NCBI GenBank assembly: GCA_944384125.1
Contig: CALWSF010000007.1
Span: forward strand, 1 to 64,000
Direction: 5' to 3'
DNA from: an uncultured Lachnospiraceae bacterium
GTDB taxonomy: Bacteria; Bacillota; Clostridia; Lachnospirales; Lachnospiraceae
Length of the DNA stretch: 64,000 bases
The notes beneath the pieces were generated by a model that saw only the letters and a program-made list of their open reading frames with translations, had not been told where the DNA came from and searched no databases. Below, piece after piece: positions 8,029 to 16,746 of this stretch (position 1 is the stretch's first letter; the number at the start of each line of letters is the position of its first letter). The translations under genes and the position numbers were made by a program.

Positions 8029-8961
8029 ATGCATATTGTGGCGACTGGAGCGACGAGCTTTGTGGGTCTGGGAGCGGTAAAAGAGCTGTTGCGGCGGGGG
8101 CATTTTGTAACAGCTGTACTCCGGGAAAACTCAGTTAAAACAGAACTTTTGAAAGAGAATGGAGCGTTTCCGGAAGGACTTAAAATTGTGTATGAGGATC
8201 TGGGCAGTCTTTCACGGCTGCCCGGCAAAACCGGAGGGCGCTGTGATGTCTTTCTTCACATGGGATGGAGAGGAGCCGGCAGCGATTCAAGAAAAAACGG
8301 GGATATACAGAAACAGAGTGTGCAGGATACGATGTGCGCTGTCAGAACGGCCCGGGAGATGGGGGTGAAGCGTTTCCTTTTTACCGGATCGCAGGCGGAA
8401 TATGGTCTTCGCTCCTCGCTCACGGATGAGGAGGCGCCCTGTAAGCCCACGTCGCCTTACGGTCAGGCCAAGCTGGAGGTGCGTTATCATGCTGAAGAGC
8501 TCTGTGCGGAGCTGTCCATGGATTATGGACATGTCAGAATTTTCAGTGTGTACGGGCCTGGCGATCATCCCTGGTCTCTTATATCATCCTGCGTAAAAGC
8601 TTTCCGAAATGGTCAGAAGATGGAGCTTTCCTCCTGCACGCAGCTGTGGAATTTTCTGTACATTGACGATGCCGCGAGGGCGCTTGCCTCGCTGGCTGAG
8701 TACAGCGGGAGTCTGGCGGAACAGGGCTGTGTGTATAATCTTGGCGGTCCTATGGAAGAAACCCGCCCTCTCAGGCTGTTTGTGGAGGAGATTTATGATC
8801 TCTGCGGCAGAAAGGGGGAGATGAATTATGGGGTAAAATCTCCCAATGCAGAGGGAATAGTCAATCTGATCCCTGATATCAGAAAGATGGAAAAGGTGCT
8901 GGGATGGCATCCCGACATAAATTTTAAGCAGGGAATGACAAATATTTTAAGAAAATTGTAG
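8029..8961 (+). CDS. NAD-dependent epimerase/dehydratase (extended SDR)
   Basis: A 310-residue extended short-chain dehydrogenase. The nucleotide-binding motif TGATSFVG is at residues 7-14, the active-site strand FTGSQAEYG carries the Ser/Thr position, and YGQAK is the YxxxK catalytic pair. VYGPGDHPW follows, as in nucleotide-sugar epimerases and reductases. An AAGGAGAG site sits just upstream, 13 bases after the ThDP enzyme stop, so the two are co-transcribed. By analogy to YerE/YerF it could reduce a branched keto-sugar made by the preceding enzyme; it could equally be a 4-epimerase or dehydratase. The fold and cofactor are clear, the reaction is not. Confidence 0.8.
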   Translation: MHIVATGATSFVGLGAVKELLRRGHFVTAVLRENSVKTELLKENGAFPEGLKIVYEDLGSLSRLPGKTGGRCDVFLHMGWRGAGSDSRKNGDIQKQSVQDTMCAVRTAREMGVKRFLFTGSQAEYGLRSSLTDEEAPCKPTSPYGQAKLEVRYHAEELCAELSMDYGHVRIFSVYGPGDHPWSLISSCVKAFRNGQKMELSSCTQLWNFLYIDDAARALASLAEYSGSLAEQGCVYNLGGPMEETRPLRLFVEEIYDLCGRKGEMNYGVKSPNAEGIVNLIPDIRKMEKVLGWHPDINFKQGMTNILRKL

Positions 8962-8962
8962 G

Positions 8963-8991
8963 TTGTCAAATGCAGGAAAGGCGTATAGAAT
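8963..8991 (+). promoter_or_regulatory. Promoter of the polysaccharide operon
   Basis: TTGTCA (8963-8968), 17-bp spacer, TAGAAT (8986-8991). It starts just after the SDR stop codon and would give the glycosyltransferase/LCP genes their own transcript with a leader of about 105 nt. The rest of the 141-bp gap holds no supported gene. Confidence 0.6.
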
Positions 8992-9102
8992 AAAGGAAGT
9001 GCCGGAAGATGGGTGGTAAGATCCCCTCTGGCGGCTGTTTGGGACGGAGTGCCGGGCGCGCGGTAAAAGACAAAAAACAGGAAAGAAGAGAGAATTTTTC
9101 CG

Positions 9103-10131
9103 ATGAAAAAGATCAGTATTTTAATTCCTTGTTACAATGAGGAGGAAAATGTCGGCCCGATCAGTGAGGCGGTTGTTGAAACGATGGTGCGGGATCTGCC
9201 GGAGTATGATTATGAGCTGGTGTTTATTGATAATGACTCAACGGACAATACACGGCCGATTCTGAGGGAACTGTGCAGAAACAATCCCCGTATTAAGGCT
9301 ATTTTCAACGCGAAGAATTTTGGCCAGTTTAATTCTCCCTATTACGGAATGCTTCAGACGACAGGCGACTGTGTAATCAGTATGGTAGCTGATTTCCAGG
9401 ATCCGGTGGAGCTGATACCGCAGTATGTGAGAGAATGGGAAAAGGGATACAAAATTGTAATCGGAATTAAGACAGGCAGCAAAGAGAATCCCATCATGTA
9501 CGGGCTTCGGAGCTGCTATTATAAATTGATAAAGAAACTGTCTGACGTGGAACAGATTGAACATTTTACAGGGTCAGGGCTTTATGACCGCGATTTTATC
9601 GAAATTCTGCGAAGTCTGGATGATCCGACGCCATTTTTGCGGGGCATTGTTGCGGAGCTGGGATATAAGAGAAAAGAGATTCCCTATGTTCAGCCGCAGA
9701 GACGGGCGGGGAAAACGCACAATAATTTTTATAAGCTGTATGATGCAGCGATGCTGAGTGTGACATCCTATACGAAGGTAGGGCTGAGACTGGCTACGAT
9801 TTTCGGCAGTGTCTGTGCTCTTATCAGTATGATAGTAGCGTTTGTATATCTTATTATGAAACTGCTGCACTGGAATGATTTTCCTGCCGGTATGGCCCCG
9901 GTTCTGATCGGAATGTGTTTTCTGGGTTCTGTTCAGATTTTTTTTATTGGACTGGTGGGAGAATATATTCTGTCAATTAATTCCAGAGTTATGAAAAGGC
10001 CTCTTGTGGTTGAAGAGGAGAGAATAAATTTTAATCCTGCTGAAGAAGAAAGCAAAAAGACGCATAAATGCAAAACTGCCGAGAAAAATCAGCATACCGT
10101 TAAGGATAGCGGCAGGAAAGGAAAAGAATGA
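9103..10131 (+). CDS. Family 2 glycosyltransferase, GtrB/DPM1-like membrane enzyme
   Basis: A 342-residue protein. An N-terminal GT-A domain begins ISILIPCYNEEENVGP and has a VADFQDP stretch with the metal-binding aspartate. Two C-terminal transmembrane helices follow at about residues 225-250 and 263-285, then a basic cytoplasmic tail. This is the build of bactoprenol-phosphate glucosyl/mannosyl transferases (GtrB, DPM1), which load a sugar onto undecaprenyl phosphate on the inner face of the membrane. The last four bases (ATGA) overlap the next start codon, so translation is coupled. It is the first gene of the polysaccharide operon. It could supply a lipid-linked sugar for side-branch decoration. 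The sugar cannot be read from sequence. Confidence 0.85.
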   Translation: MKKISILIPCYNEEENVGPISEAVVETMVRDLPEYDYELVFIDNDSTDNTRPILRELCRNNPRIKAIFNAKNFGQFNSPYYGMLQTTGDCVISMVADFQDPVELIPQYVREWEKGYKIVIGIKTGSKENPIMYGLRSCYYKLIKKLSDVEQIEHFTGSGLYDRDFIEILRSLDDPTPFLRGIVAELGYKRKEIPYVQPQRRAGKTHNNFYKLYDAAMLSVTSYTKVGLRLATIFGSVCALISMIVAFVYLIMKLLHWNDFPAGMAPVLIGMCFLGSVQIFFIGLVGEYILSINSRVMKRPLVVEEERINFNPAEEESKKTHKCKTAEKNQHTVKDSGRKGKE

Positions 10132-12314
10132 AATTTAACGTAGATGTGGTCAGAATACGGGAAAATTCCATACAGCTTAACGGGTGGGCAATCGGGAAAA
10201 CGCCGGATGCCCGGATAACTTACCAGGTGGAGGATGGAAATCACAGGCCGCTGGATTTCCGTTATGTTGCGACCAGGCGTGATGATGTAAGTCAGATCTA
10301 TTTTGGCTCTGTGATTGATCGGGAATTCGGGTTTGATATTCAGTTTCCCTATGAGCGGGGGAAAGATTACTATCTTGTAGTCTGCGGAGAAAAACGCCGG
10401 GTTCGGGTTAAATATAATGAAGAGCTGATACGTAAAAGAAGCAGTGTGGCTCATAAGAGAATGCAGAAAATCAGGGATCTGATGAACATGGAGACTGCGA
10501 GAGTCTGTCTCGATTTCTGGAAGGAGAATGGTTTCCGGGCGCTTGTTATCAAGTCAAAGCATAAACTGCAGGGAATTGACAATGATTACGATTATGGGGA
10601 ATGGTATTCACTGACCCGTCCCTCTGAAGAAGAGTTAAAACGGCAGCGGGAGGAAAGGTTTTCCTATATGCCGAAGTTTTCCATTGTGATTCCGGCATAC
10701 AAAACTCCGGAACGCTATCTGAGGGAGATGCTGGATTCCATTGTGGCTCAGACATATGAAAACTGGGAAGTCTGTGTAGCAGACGGAAGTCCCAGAGGAC
10801 AGAGCTCAGAGCGGCTTCTGGCGCGTTATGCACAGCAGGATCGCCGTTTTAAATATGTGATATTGGGGGAAAATAAGGGGATTTCAGGAAATACCAATGC
10901 TGCCATGGACATGGCAACGGGGGATTTTATAGTTCTGGCGGATCACGATGACACTCTGACGCCTGACGCCCTTTATGAGTGTGCCAGAGTTCTGGTGGAA
11001 CATCCGTCCTGCGACTGTATGTATTCGGATGAAGATAAGATGGACATGGACGGAGGTGCGCTTTTTGACCCGCATTTCAAACCGGATTTCAATCCAGATC
11101 TTCTGTGCAGCGTTAATTACATCTGTCATTTGTTTGTAGTCAGTCATAATCTGGCCTCCCGTGTGGGAGGCTTCCGGCAGGAGTATGATGGTGCGCAGGA
11201 TTACGATTTTATATTCCGCTGTACAGAGGCGGCCGGCGAAATTTGTCATATTCCCAGGGTGCTGTATCACTGGAGATGTCATAAGGATTCCACAGCAAGC
11301 AATCCGGAAAGCAAACTGTATGCTTTTGAGTCCGGTTCGCGTGCTATTCTTGCTCACTATGAGAGAGTGGGAATTGAAGTGGAAAAGGTGGAAAAGGGAA
11401 TTGATTACGGAATTTATCATTCTGTTTTCAAAATTGCAGGCAATCCTCTTGTTTCAGTTATTATTCCCAATAAAGATCATTCGGCAGATCTGGATACGTG
11501 TCTGAGAGCTATAGAAGAGCGTGCATCCTACAAGAATGTGGAATTTATAATAGTGGAGAATAACAGTACACAGAAGGAAACCTTTGAGTACTATGAAAGA
11601 ATACAGAAGGAGTTCTCCAATGTCCGTGTCGTCAGATGGGAGAGGGAATTCAATTATTCTGCCATCAACAATTTCGGCGAGACCTTTGCATCGGGCGAAT
11701 ATCTTTTATTTCTGAATAATGACACAGAGCTGATCGCCGGAAATTTCATCGAGGAAATGCTTGGGTACTGTCAGAGGGATGATGTGGGAGCTGTAGGGGC
11801 ACGTCTTCTCTACCAGGATGATACCATTCAGCATGCGGGCGTTGTGGTGGGATTTGGCGGTATTGCAGGTCATACATTTATAGGTCTGCATCAGGCTGAA
11901 AACAGCTATTTTCACCGCGCAATGAGCGCACAGGATTACAGTGCGGTAACGGCGGCCTGCATGATGACCAAAAAAAGTCTTTTTGAACAGGTGGGCGGTT
12001 TTTCCGAGGAACTGGCAGTGGCATTTAATGATATTGATTACTGCATGAAAGTAAGGGCGGCCGGAAAACTTGTGGTTTACAATCCGTATGCTCTGCTGTA
12101 TCATTATGAATCAAAATCCAGAGGGCTGGAGGATACGCCGGAGAAGGTTGCACGTTTTAACCGTGAAATAAAGATTTTTTCGGAAAAATGGCCGGACATA
12201 CTGAAAGACGGAGATCCGTACTATAATCCCAATCTGACACTGCGCAAATCTAATTTTGCGCTTCGAGATTTGAAGAAGGAGAAAATAGGGGAGCCGTACC
12301 GGCTGGAAATATAA
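10128..12314 (+). CDS. Tandem family 2 glycosyltransferase with N-terminal domain
   Basis: A 728-residue protein with two GT-A modules in one chain. The first begins near residue 184 (FSIVIPAYKTPERYL) with the metal motif DHDD at 272-275. The second begins near 440 (LVSVIIPNKDHSADLD) with NND at 530-532. Residues 1-120 form a separate beta-rich domain seen at the head of some polysaccharide transferases; its role is unknown. Such two-domain enzymes usually add two different sugars, or alternate linkages, to a growing glycan in the cytoplasm. The start overlaps the upstream gene by four bases. Only two bases separate it from the next glycosyltransferase gene. Confidence 0.85.
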   Translation: MKFNVDVVRIRENSIQLNGWAIGKTPDARITYQVEDGNHRPLDFRYVATRRDDVSQIYFGSVIDREFGFDIQFPYERGKDYYLVVCGEKRRVRVKYNEELIRKRSSVAHKRMQKIRDLMNMETARVCLDFWKENGFRALVIKSKHKLQGIDNDYDYGEWYSLTRPSEEELKRQREERFSYMPKFSIVIPAYKTPERYLREMLDSIVAQTYENWEVCVADGSPRGQSSERLLARYAQQDRRFKYVILGENKGISGNTNAAMDMATGDFIVLADHDDTLTPDALYECARVLVEHPSCDCMYSDEDKMDMDGGALFDPHFKPDFNPDLLCSVNYICHLFVVSHNLASRVGGFRQEYDGAQDYDFIFRCTEAAGEICHIPRVLYHWRCHKDSTASNPESKLYAFESGSRAILAHYERVGIEVEKVEKGIDYGIYHSVFKIAGNPLVSVIIPNKDHSADLDTCLRAIEERASYKNVEFIIVENNSTQKETFEYYERIQKEFSNVRVVRWEREFNYSAINNFGETFASGEYLLFLNNDTELIAGNFIEEMLGYCQRDDVGAVGARLLYQDDTIQHAGVVVGFGGIAGHTFIGLHQAENSYFHRAMSAQDYSAVTAACMMTKKSLFEQVGGFSEELAVAFNDIDYCMKVRAAGKLVVYNPYALLYHYESKSRGLEDTPEKVARFNREIKIFSEKWPDILKDGDPYYNPNLTLRKSNFALRDLKKEKIGEPYRLEI

Positions 12315-12316
12315 AA

Positions 12317-13309
12317 ATGGAAATTACAACAACAATCATTATTCCAAATTATAACGGATTAAAATTTCTGGATGAATGTATCCGTTCTCTGAAGGCGCAG
12401 ACGTATTCAAATTTCCGTATTCTTGTGGTGGACAATGGTTCTCAGGACGGGAGTGCAGAGTGGCTTCGGGAGAAGAATATAGATACCATATTCCTGGAAA
12501 AAAATACAGGCTTTTCGGGTGCAGTTAATGTGGGCATCAGGGAAAGCCATACTCCCTATGTCATTTTACTGAATAATGATGTGCGGGCAGATGAGTATTT
12601 TGTAGCGGAGCTGGTCCGGGCAATCGGACAGTCAGATAAAATTTTCTCTGTCAGCAGCCGTATGATACAGATGTACCATCCGGATTTGCTGGATGATGCA
12701 GGGGATATGTATTCCATACTGGGATGGGCTTATCAGAGAGGCGTGGGGCAGAGGCTGAACTGCTGCCGCCGGCCATGCAGGGTATTTTCGGCCTGTGCAG
12801 GAGCTGCTATCTACAGGAGAGAGGTATTTGATGAAATCGGATACTTTGATGAGATGCATTTTGCATATCTGGAGGACATGGATGTGGGATATCGGGCAAG
12901 AATAGCCGGATATGATAATGTGTATTGTCCGGAAGCCCTTGTCTGGCATGTGGGAAGCGGAACCAGTGGTTCGAAATATAATCCTTTTAAGGTAAAGCTG
13001 GCAGCCAGGAATAATGTTTATCTGTATTATAAGAATATGCCGGCTCCGCAGCTTATCATAAATGCGGTACCTATCGCGGCGGGGACATTTCTGAAGTATC
13101 TGTTTTTCAGAAAAATGGGGTATGAAAAAGAATATCTGGAAGGGCTTAAGGAGGGGATAAGGACCATGCGCCGCTGCAGGCGGGTCAAGTATGATCCGGC
13201 CCACCTGAAAAATTATCTGGCAATCGAGCTTGAGCTTGTGGCCGGAGCGTTTCTTTATGTGTATGAGTTCGCTGCCAGGCGGATGAGACGGAATCAAAGC
13301 GAAAGTTGA
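12317..13309 (+). CDS. Family 2 glycosyltransferase, rhamnosyltransferase-like
   Basis: A 330-residue GT-A enzyme starting TTIIIPNYNGLKFLDECI, with VVDNGSQDGS and the metal-binding LLNNDV motif at about residues 74-79. The C-terminal part contains FLEDMDVGYRARIAGY-type sequence and GSGTSGS, both common in WbbL-like dTDP-rhamnose transferases. A short hydrophobic stretch near residue 240 may associate with the membrane. It fits tightly in the operon (two bases after the previous gene, ten before the next). Rhamnose transfer is suggested by family resemblance only; no dTDP-rhamnose synthesis genes are in the window. Confidence 0.8.
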   Translation: MEITTTIIIPNYNGLKFLDECIRSLKAQTYSNFRILVVDNGSQDGSAEWLREKNIDTIFLEKNTGFSGAVNVGIRESHTPYVILLNNDVRADEYFVAELVRAIGQSDKIFSVSSRMIQMYHPDLLDDAGDMYSILGWAYQRGVGQRLNCCRRPCRVFSACAGAAIYRREVFDEIGYFDEMHFAYLEDMDVGYRARIAGYDNVYCPEALVWHVGSGTSGSKYNPFKVKLAARNNVYLYYKNMPAPQLIINAVPIAAGTFLKYLFFRKMGYEKEYLEGLKEGIRTMRRCRRVKYDPAHLKNYLAIELELVAGAFLYVYEFAARRMRRNQSES

Positions 13310-13319
13310 GGGGAACCTT

Positions 13320-15206
13320 ATGAATTATGAAGACGATGAGCTGGAGCGCATGAGAGCTCGCCGGGAGCAGAGGAGAAATGTATCCCGGAGCAGTTCGGAC
13401 AAAAAGACGCGGACCGGCTCAGGAGGGCGCAGCTCACAGACCGGAAGCGATGAGATCTTTAAGTCCAGCTACAGTGGCCCGAAGGGAAAGAAAAATGGCC
13501 GGAGCGATGTCAAAGGCTCTGCCCATGCCAGAAGAACAGCGGCCCGGAGGAAGAAAAGACTGATTATTGCAGCTGAAATTATTGTTATTTTTATGCTGGT
13601 TATAGGCGGCGGCCTCTGGTATCTTTATGAGCGCACTTTTGGCTCTCTTCAGAAGATAGAGTTTAATGAAGATGCGGTTATGAATGTTAACCTGTCAGAA
13701 GAGCAGCTGGAGGGAATGAAGGGATATTTTACGGTTGCCTGTTTTGGCGTGGATTCCAGAAGCGTCAATGGAAAGATGAATGTAGGAAAAGGAACAAATG
13801 CGGATGTCAATCTGATTGCTAACATTAATCTGGAAACAGGAGAGATCCGGCTTGTTTCGGTATTCCGTGATACATATCTGAATATCAGCGATAAAAATTC
13901 CTATAATAAAATTAATGCGGCTTATGCGCAGGGAGGTCCTGAGCAGGCTGTAAAAGCTCTGAACAAAAATCTGGGACTTAATATCACGCAGTATGCTACC
14001 TTCAACTGGAAAGCGGTTGCGGATGCTATCAATCTTCTGGGAGGCGTTGATATTACCATCAGTGAGAGTGAGTTCTCATGGATTAATGCCTATATCACTG
14101 AGACGGTAGAAGAGACCGGTATCGGTTCTACCCAGCTTAAGCATGCCGGGGATGTTCATCTGGACGGTGTTCAGGCCGTTGCCTATGGGCGTCTTCGTCT
14201 TGGCGATACGGATTATGCCCGTACAGAGCGGCAGAGAATTATTCTCAGCAAAGCTTTTGAGAAAGCCAAGGAGGCGGACTGGGCAACTTTAAACTGTATC
14301 ATACAGACAGTAATGCCTCAGCTTGCAACTAATATAACTATTTCAGATATGATTCCGCTTGCCCGGAATATTTCAAATTATCATATGGGAGATACGGCGG
14401 GCTTCCCTTCTGCCAGAGGGGAAATGGATATTGGAAAAATCGGTGACTGTGTTATTCCGCAGACGCTGGAGTACAATGTGAAAGAGCTTCACAAATTCCT
14501 TTTTGATGAAGAGGATTACCAGGTTCCTTCCAATGTTCAGGAATACAGTGATCATATTGCTCAGACAACGGGTCTGACAACAGAGGGAAAACTGATTGGA
14601 CATGTCCCTGTCGACCAGGGTATCAGTGCGAATTCTTATATTAAGAGACAGCAGCAGAAGGTATCGGAAAAGGCAGCCGCAGAGGCTGCGGAAAAAGCAG
14701 CTGCAGAGGCGGCTGAAACGGAGACAGAAGAGTCGACGGAGGAGAGCAGTGTGACGGATGAAACCGGAGAGAGCGGAACTGACGGAGAGACGCTTTTCGA
14801 TCCTGATGAAGAATGGCTTGATGAATGGGATGAGGACTGGTATGTTGACTGGCCCGGACGTGAGAGCGAGGCGTACGGTCCCGGAAGTGAAGCAGGTTCC
14901 GGCCCCTCAGGCTCTTCAGGAGGAAACCGCAATGACCGTCCCGGAACGGGTACTACGGAGGCAGATAATGCCAGCGGCCCCGGAGCGGATTCAGATAATT
15001 CTGATTCCGGAAACAAGGTTCCGTCAAAGCCGGGAACAGGAACTACTCAGGCCGAAACAGAGGGGAATGGTCCGTCTGAAACAATAGGTGCAAACGGCGG
15101 AGGAACCGGAAACAGTTCCTCCGGAGTAAAGAGCCCGCTGGATCCGGGAAACAATACTTCCGGGAATGTTTCAGGACCGGGAAGCTCACAGGGACCGGGA
15201 GCATAA
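13320..15206 (+). CDS. LytR-CpsA-Psr (LCP) family ligase with long low-complexity tail
   Basis: A 628-residue type II membrane protein. A basic cytoplasmic region of about 80 residues is followed by one membrane helix near 80-103. The LCP domain spans about 130-400, with FGVDSRS, the arginine motif VSVFRDTYLNI, and GRLRLGDTDYARTERQR. LCP proteins move lipid-linked glycans onto peptidoglycan. After residue 430 there is an Ala/Glu-rich helix, then a 150-residue Gly/Ser/Pro/Thr/Asp tail with repeated PGTGTT units, probably a wall-spanning spacer. GAGGGG precedes the ATG. A closely related second LCP gene follows after the priming transferase. Attachment of the polysaccharide encoded here is the likely job. 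Confidence 0.85.
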   Translation: MNYEDDELERMRARREQRRNVSRSSSDKKTRTGSGGRSSQTGSDEIFKSSYSGPKGKKNGRSDVKGSAHARRTAARRKKRLIIAAEIIVIFMLVIGGGLWYLYERTFGSLQKIEFNEDAVMNVNLSEEQLEGMKGYFTVACFGVDSRSVNGKMNVGKGTNADVNLIANINLETGEIRLVSVFRDTYLNISDKNSYNKINAAYAQGGPEQAVKALNKNLGLNITQYATFNWKAVADAINLLGGVDITISESEFSWINAYITETVEETGIGSTQLKHAGDVHLDGVQAVAYGRLRLGDTDYARTERQRIILSKAFEKAKEADWATLNCIIQTVMPQLATNITISDMIPLARNISNYHMGDTAGFPSARGEMDIGKIGDCVIPQTLEYNVKELHKFLFDEEDYQVPSNVQEYSDHIAQTTGLTTEGKLIGHVPVDQGISANSYIKRQQQKVSEKAAAEAAEKAAAEAAETETEESTEESSVTDETGESGTDGETLFDPDEEWLDEWDEDWYVDWPGRESEAYGPGSEAGSGPSGSSGGNRNDRPGTGTTEADNASGPGADSDNSDSGNKVPSKPGTGTTQAETEGNGPSETIGANGGGTGNSSSGVKSPLDPGNNTSGNVSGPGSSQGPGA

Positions 15207-15244
15207 AGAGATGCGGGAATAACAACAGGATCAGGTGAGATACT

Positions 15245-16666
15245 ATGATAAAAGATAATCAGAAACGTCTGAATCATTTTCATGTAGTGCTGGATGCGCT
15301 TGTCATTCTGTTTTCCTATGCGTTGGCATGGTTTATTGTAAATGGCACTCCATGGTTTAATGTAACGACTCATAATAAGAGCGCAATGGCAGCGGTATAT
15401 CTGATGGCTGGTGCTGCCATTGTGCCCTCTTACCTGATTTTATATGCTTTTTTCCACCTCTATACGCCCAAGCGGGTGCAGGGAAGAAGAGTGGAGCTGG
15501 CAAATCTGTTTAAAGCCAATATTATAGGATTGCTGGCTATTTCTCTGATTCTGTATCTGGGCGGAAAAAATGAATATTTTCATAACTTTTCCCGTTCAAT
15601 GGTATTTCTGTTTTTCGGGATAAATATTGCAGCGGAGTTCCTGATACGCAATCTTCTGCGTATCTGTCTCCGCTCACTCCGTTCCAAAGGCTATAATCAG
15701 AAGCATCTTCTTCTGGTCGGCTACAGCCGTGCGGCGGAAGGATTTATTGACAGAGTAAGTACAAATCCGGAGTGGGGATACAAAATCCGCGGAATCCTGG
15801 ATGATCACGAGGAGTGGGGGAAAGAATATAAAGGTGTGCGGGTAATCGGAAAAATTCGAGATCTGAATACCATTCTGGAGCTCAATACACTAGACGAGAT
15901 TGCCATAACACTCAGCATCCGGGAGTATGAAAAGCTGGAAAGAATAGTGGCCGGCTGCGAAAAGTCAGGGGTTCATACGAAATTTATTCCTGATTACAAT
16001 AATTTTATTCCTACCAAACCTTTTATGGAAGATTTGCTGGGGCTTCCTGTAATACACATCAGACATGTTCCCCTGACAAGTATGGTCAATGCGACCATGA
16101 AACGCATTGTCGATCTGGTTGGTGCCATAGCGGCACTGATCCTTTTTTCTCCGGTAATGCTTCTGACAGTGGCCGCAATTAAGCTGACCTCGCCGGGACC
16201 TGTTATATTCAGCCAGGAAAGAGTTGGACTTCACAATAAACCATTTAAAATGTACAAGTTTCGTTCCATGGAGGTACAGTCTGCCGCAAAAGAGAAAAGT
16301 CAGTGGACAAGGCAGGGGGATCCGCGGGTAACTCCTATAGGACGTTTTATCAGAAAAACAAGTATTGATGAGATGCCGCAGCTTTTCAATGTCCTGAAGG
16401 GAGATATGAGCCTTGTAGGCCCCAGACCGGAGCGGCCATTTTTTGTGGAGAAGTTCAAGGAAGAGATTCCGCGTTATATGATTAAACATCAGGTAAGGCC
16501 CGGCATGACAGGGTGGGCACAGGTTAACGGATACAGGGGAGACACTTCTATTACAAAGCGAATTGAGCATGACCTGTATTACATTGAGAACTGGACACTG
16601 GGATTTGATTTTAAGATATTGTTTCTGACAGTCTTTAAAGGATTTATTAACAAAAATGCGTACTGA
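15245..16666 (+). CDS. Undecaprenyl-phosphate sugar phosphotransferase (priming enzyme)
   Basis: A 473-residue polyprenyl glycosylphosphotransferase of the WcaJ/CpsE/WbaP type. Four to five membrane helices occupy residues 10-130, a CoA-binding-like Rossmann domain lies at about 155-255, and a final helix near 285-305 leads into the catalytic domain. Its hallmarks are [35 protein letters not shown] and [15 protein letters not shown]. It transfers sugar-1-phosphate from a UDP-sugar to undecaprenyl phosphate, the first step of glycan assembly. It is placed between two LCP genes. The enzyme class is certain; whether it uses glucose, galactose or another sugar is not visible. Confidence 0.9.
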   Translation: MIKDNQKRLNHFHVVLDALVILFSYALAWFIVNGTPWFNVTTHNKSAMAAVYLMAGAAIVPSYLILYAFFHLYTPKRVQGRRVELANLFKANIIGLLAISLILYLGGKNEYFHNFSRSMVFLFFGINIAAEFLIRNLLRICLRSLRSKGYNQKHLLLVGYSRAAEGFIDRVSTNPEWGYKIRGILDDHEEWGKEYKGVRVIGKIRDLNTILELNTLDEIAITLSIREYEKLERIVAGCEKSGVHTKFIPDYNNFIPTKPFMEDLLGLPVIHIRHVPLTSMVNATMKRIVDLVGAIAALILFSPVMLLTVAAIKLTSPGPVIFSQERVGLHNKPFKMYKFRSMEVQSAAKEKSQWTRQGDPRVTPIGRFIRKTSIDEMPQLFNVLKGDMSLVGPRPERPFFVEKFKEEIPRYMIKHQVRPGMTGWAQVNGYRGDTSITKRIEHDLYYIENWTLGFDFKILFLTVFKGFINKNAY

Positions 16667-16746
16667 CAGAATGACTGAGACGGTGCAGGCATTATGCGCC
16701 GCAGAAAAAACAGGATATCTGATCAGCGACATATGGGGAATTCTGT

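Noticed and set aside
9009..9140. Short ORF in the leader of the first glycosyltransferase gene
   Set aside because: It runs out of frame into the glycosyltransferase start and has poor ribosome-site spacing; treated as chance.
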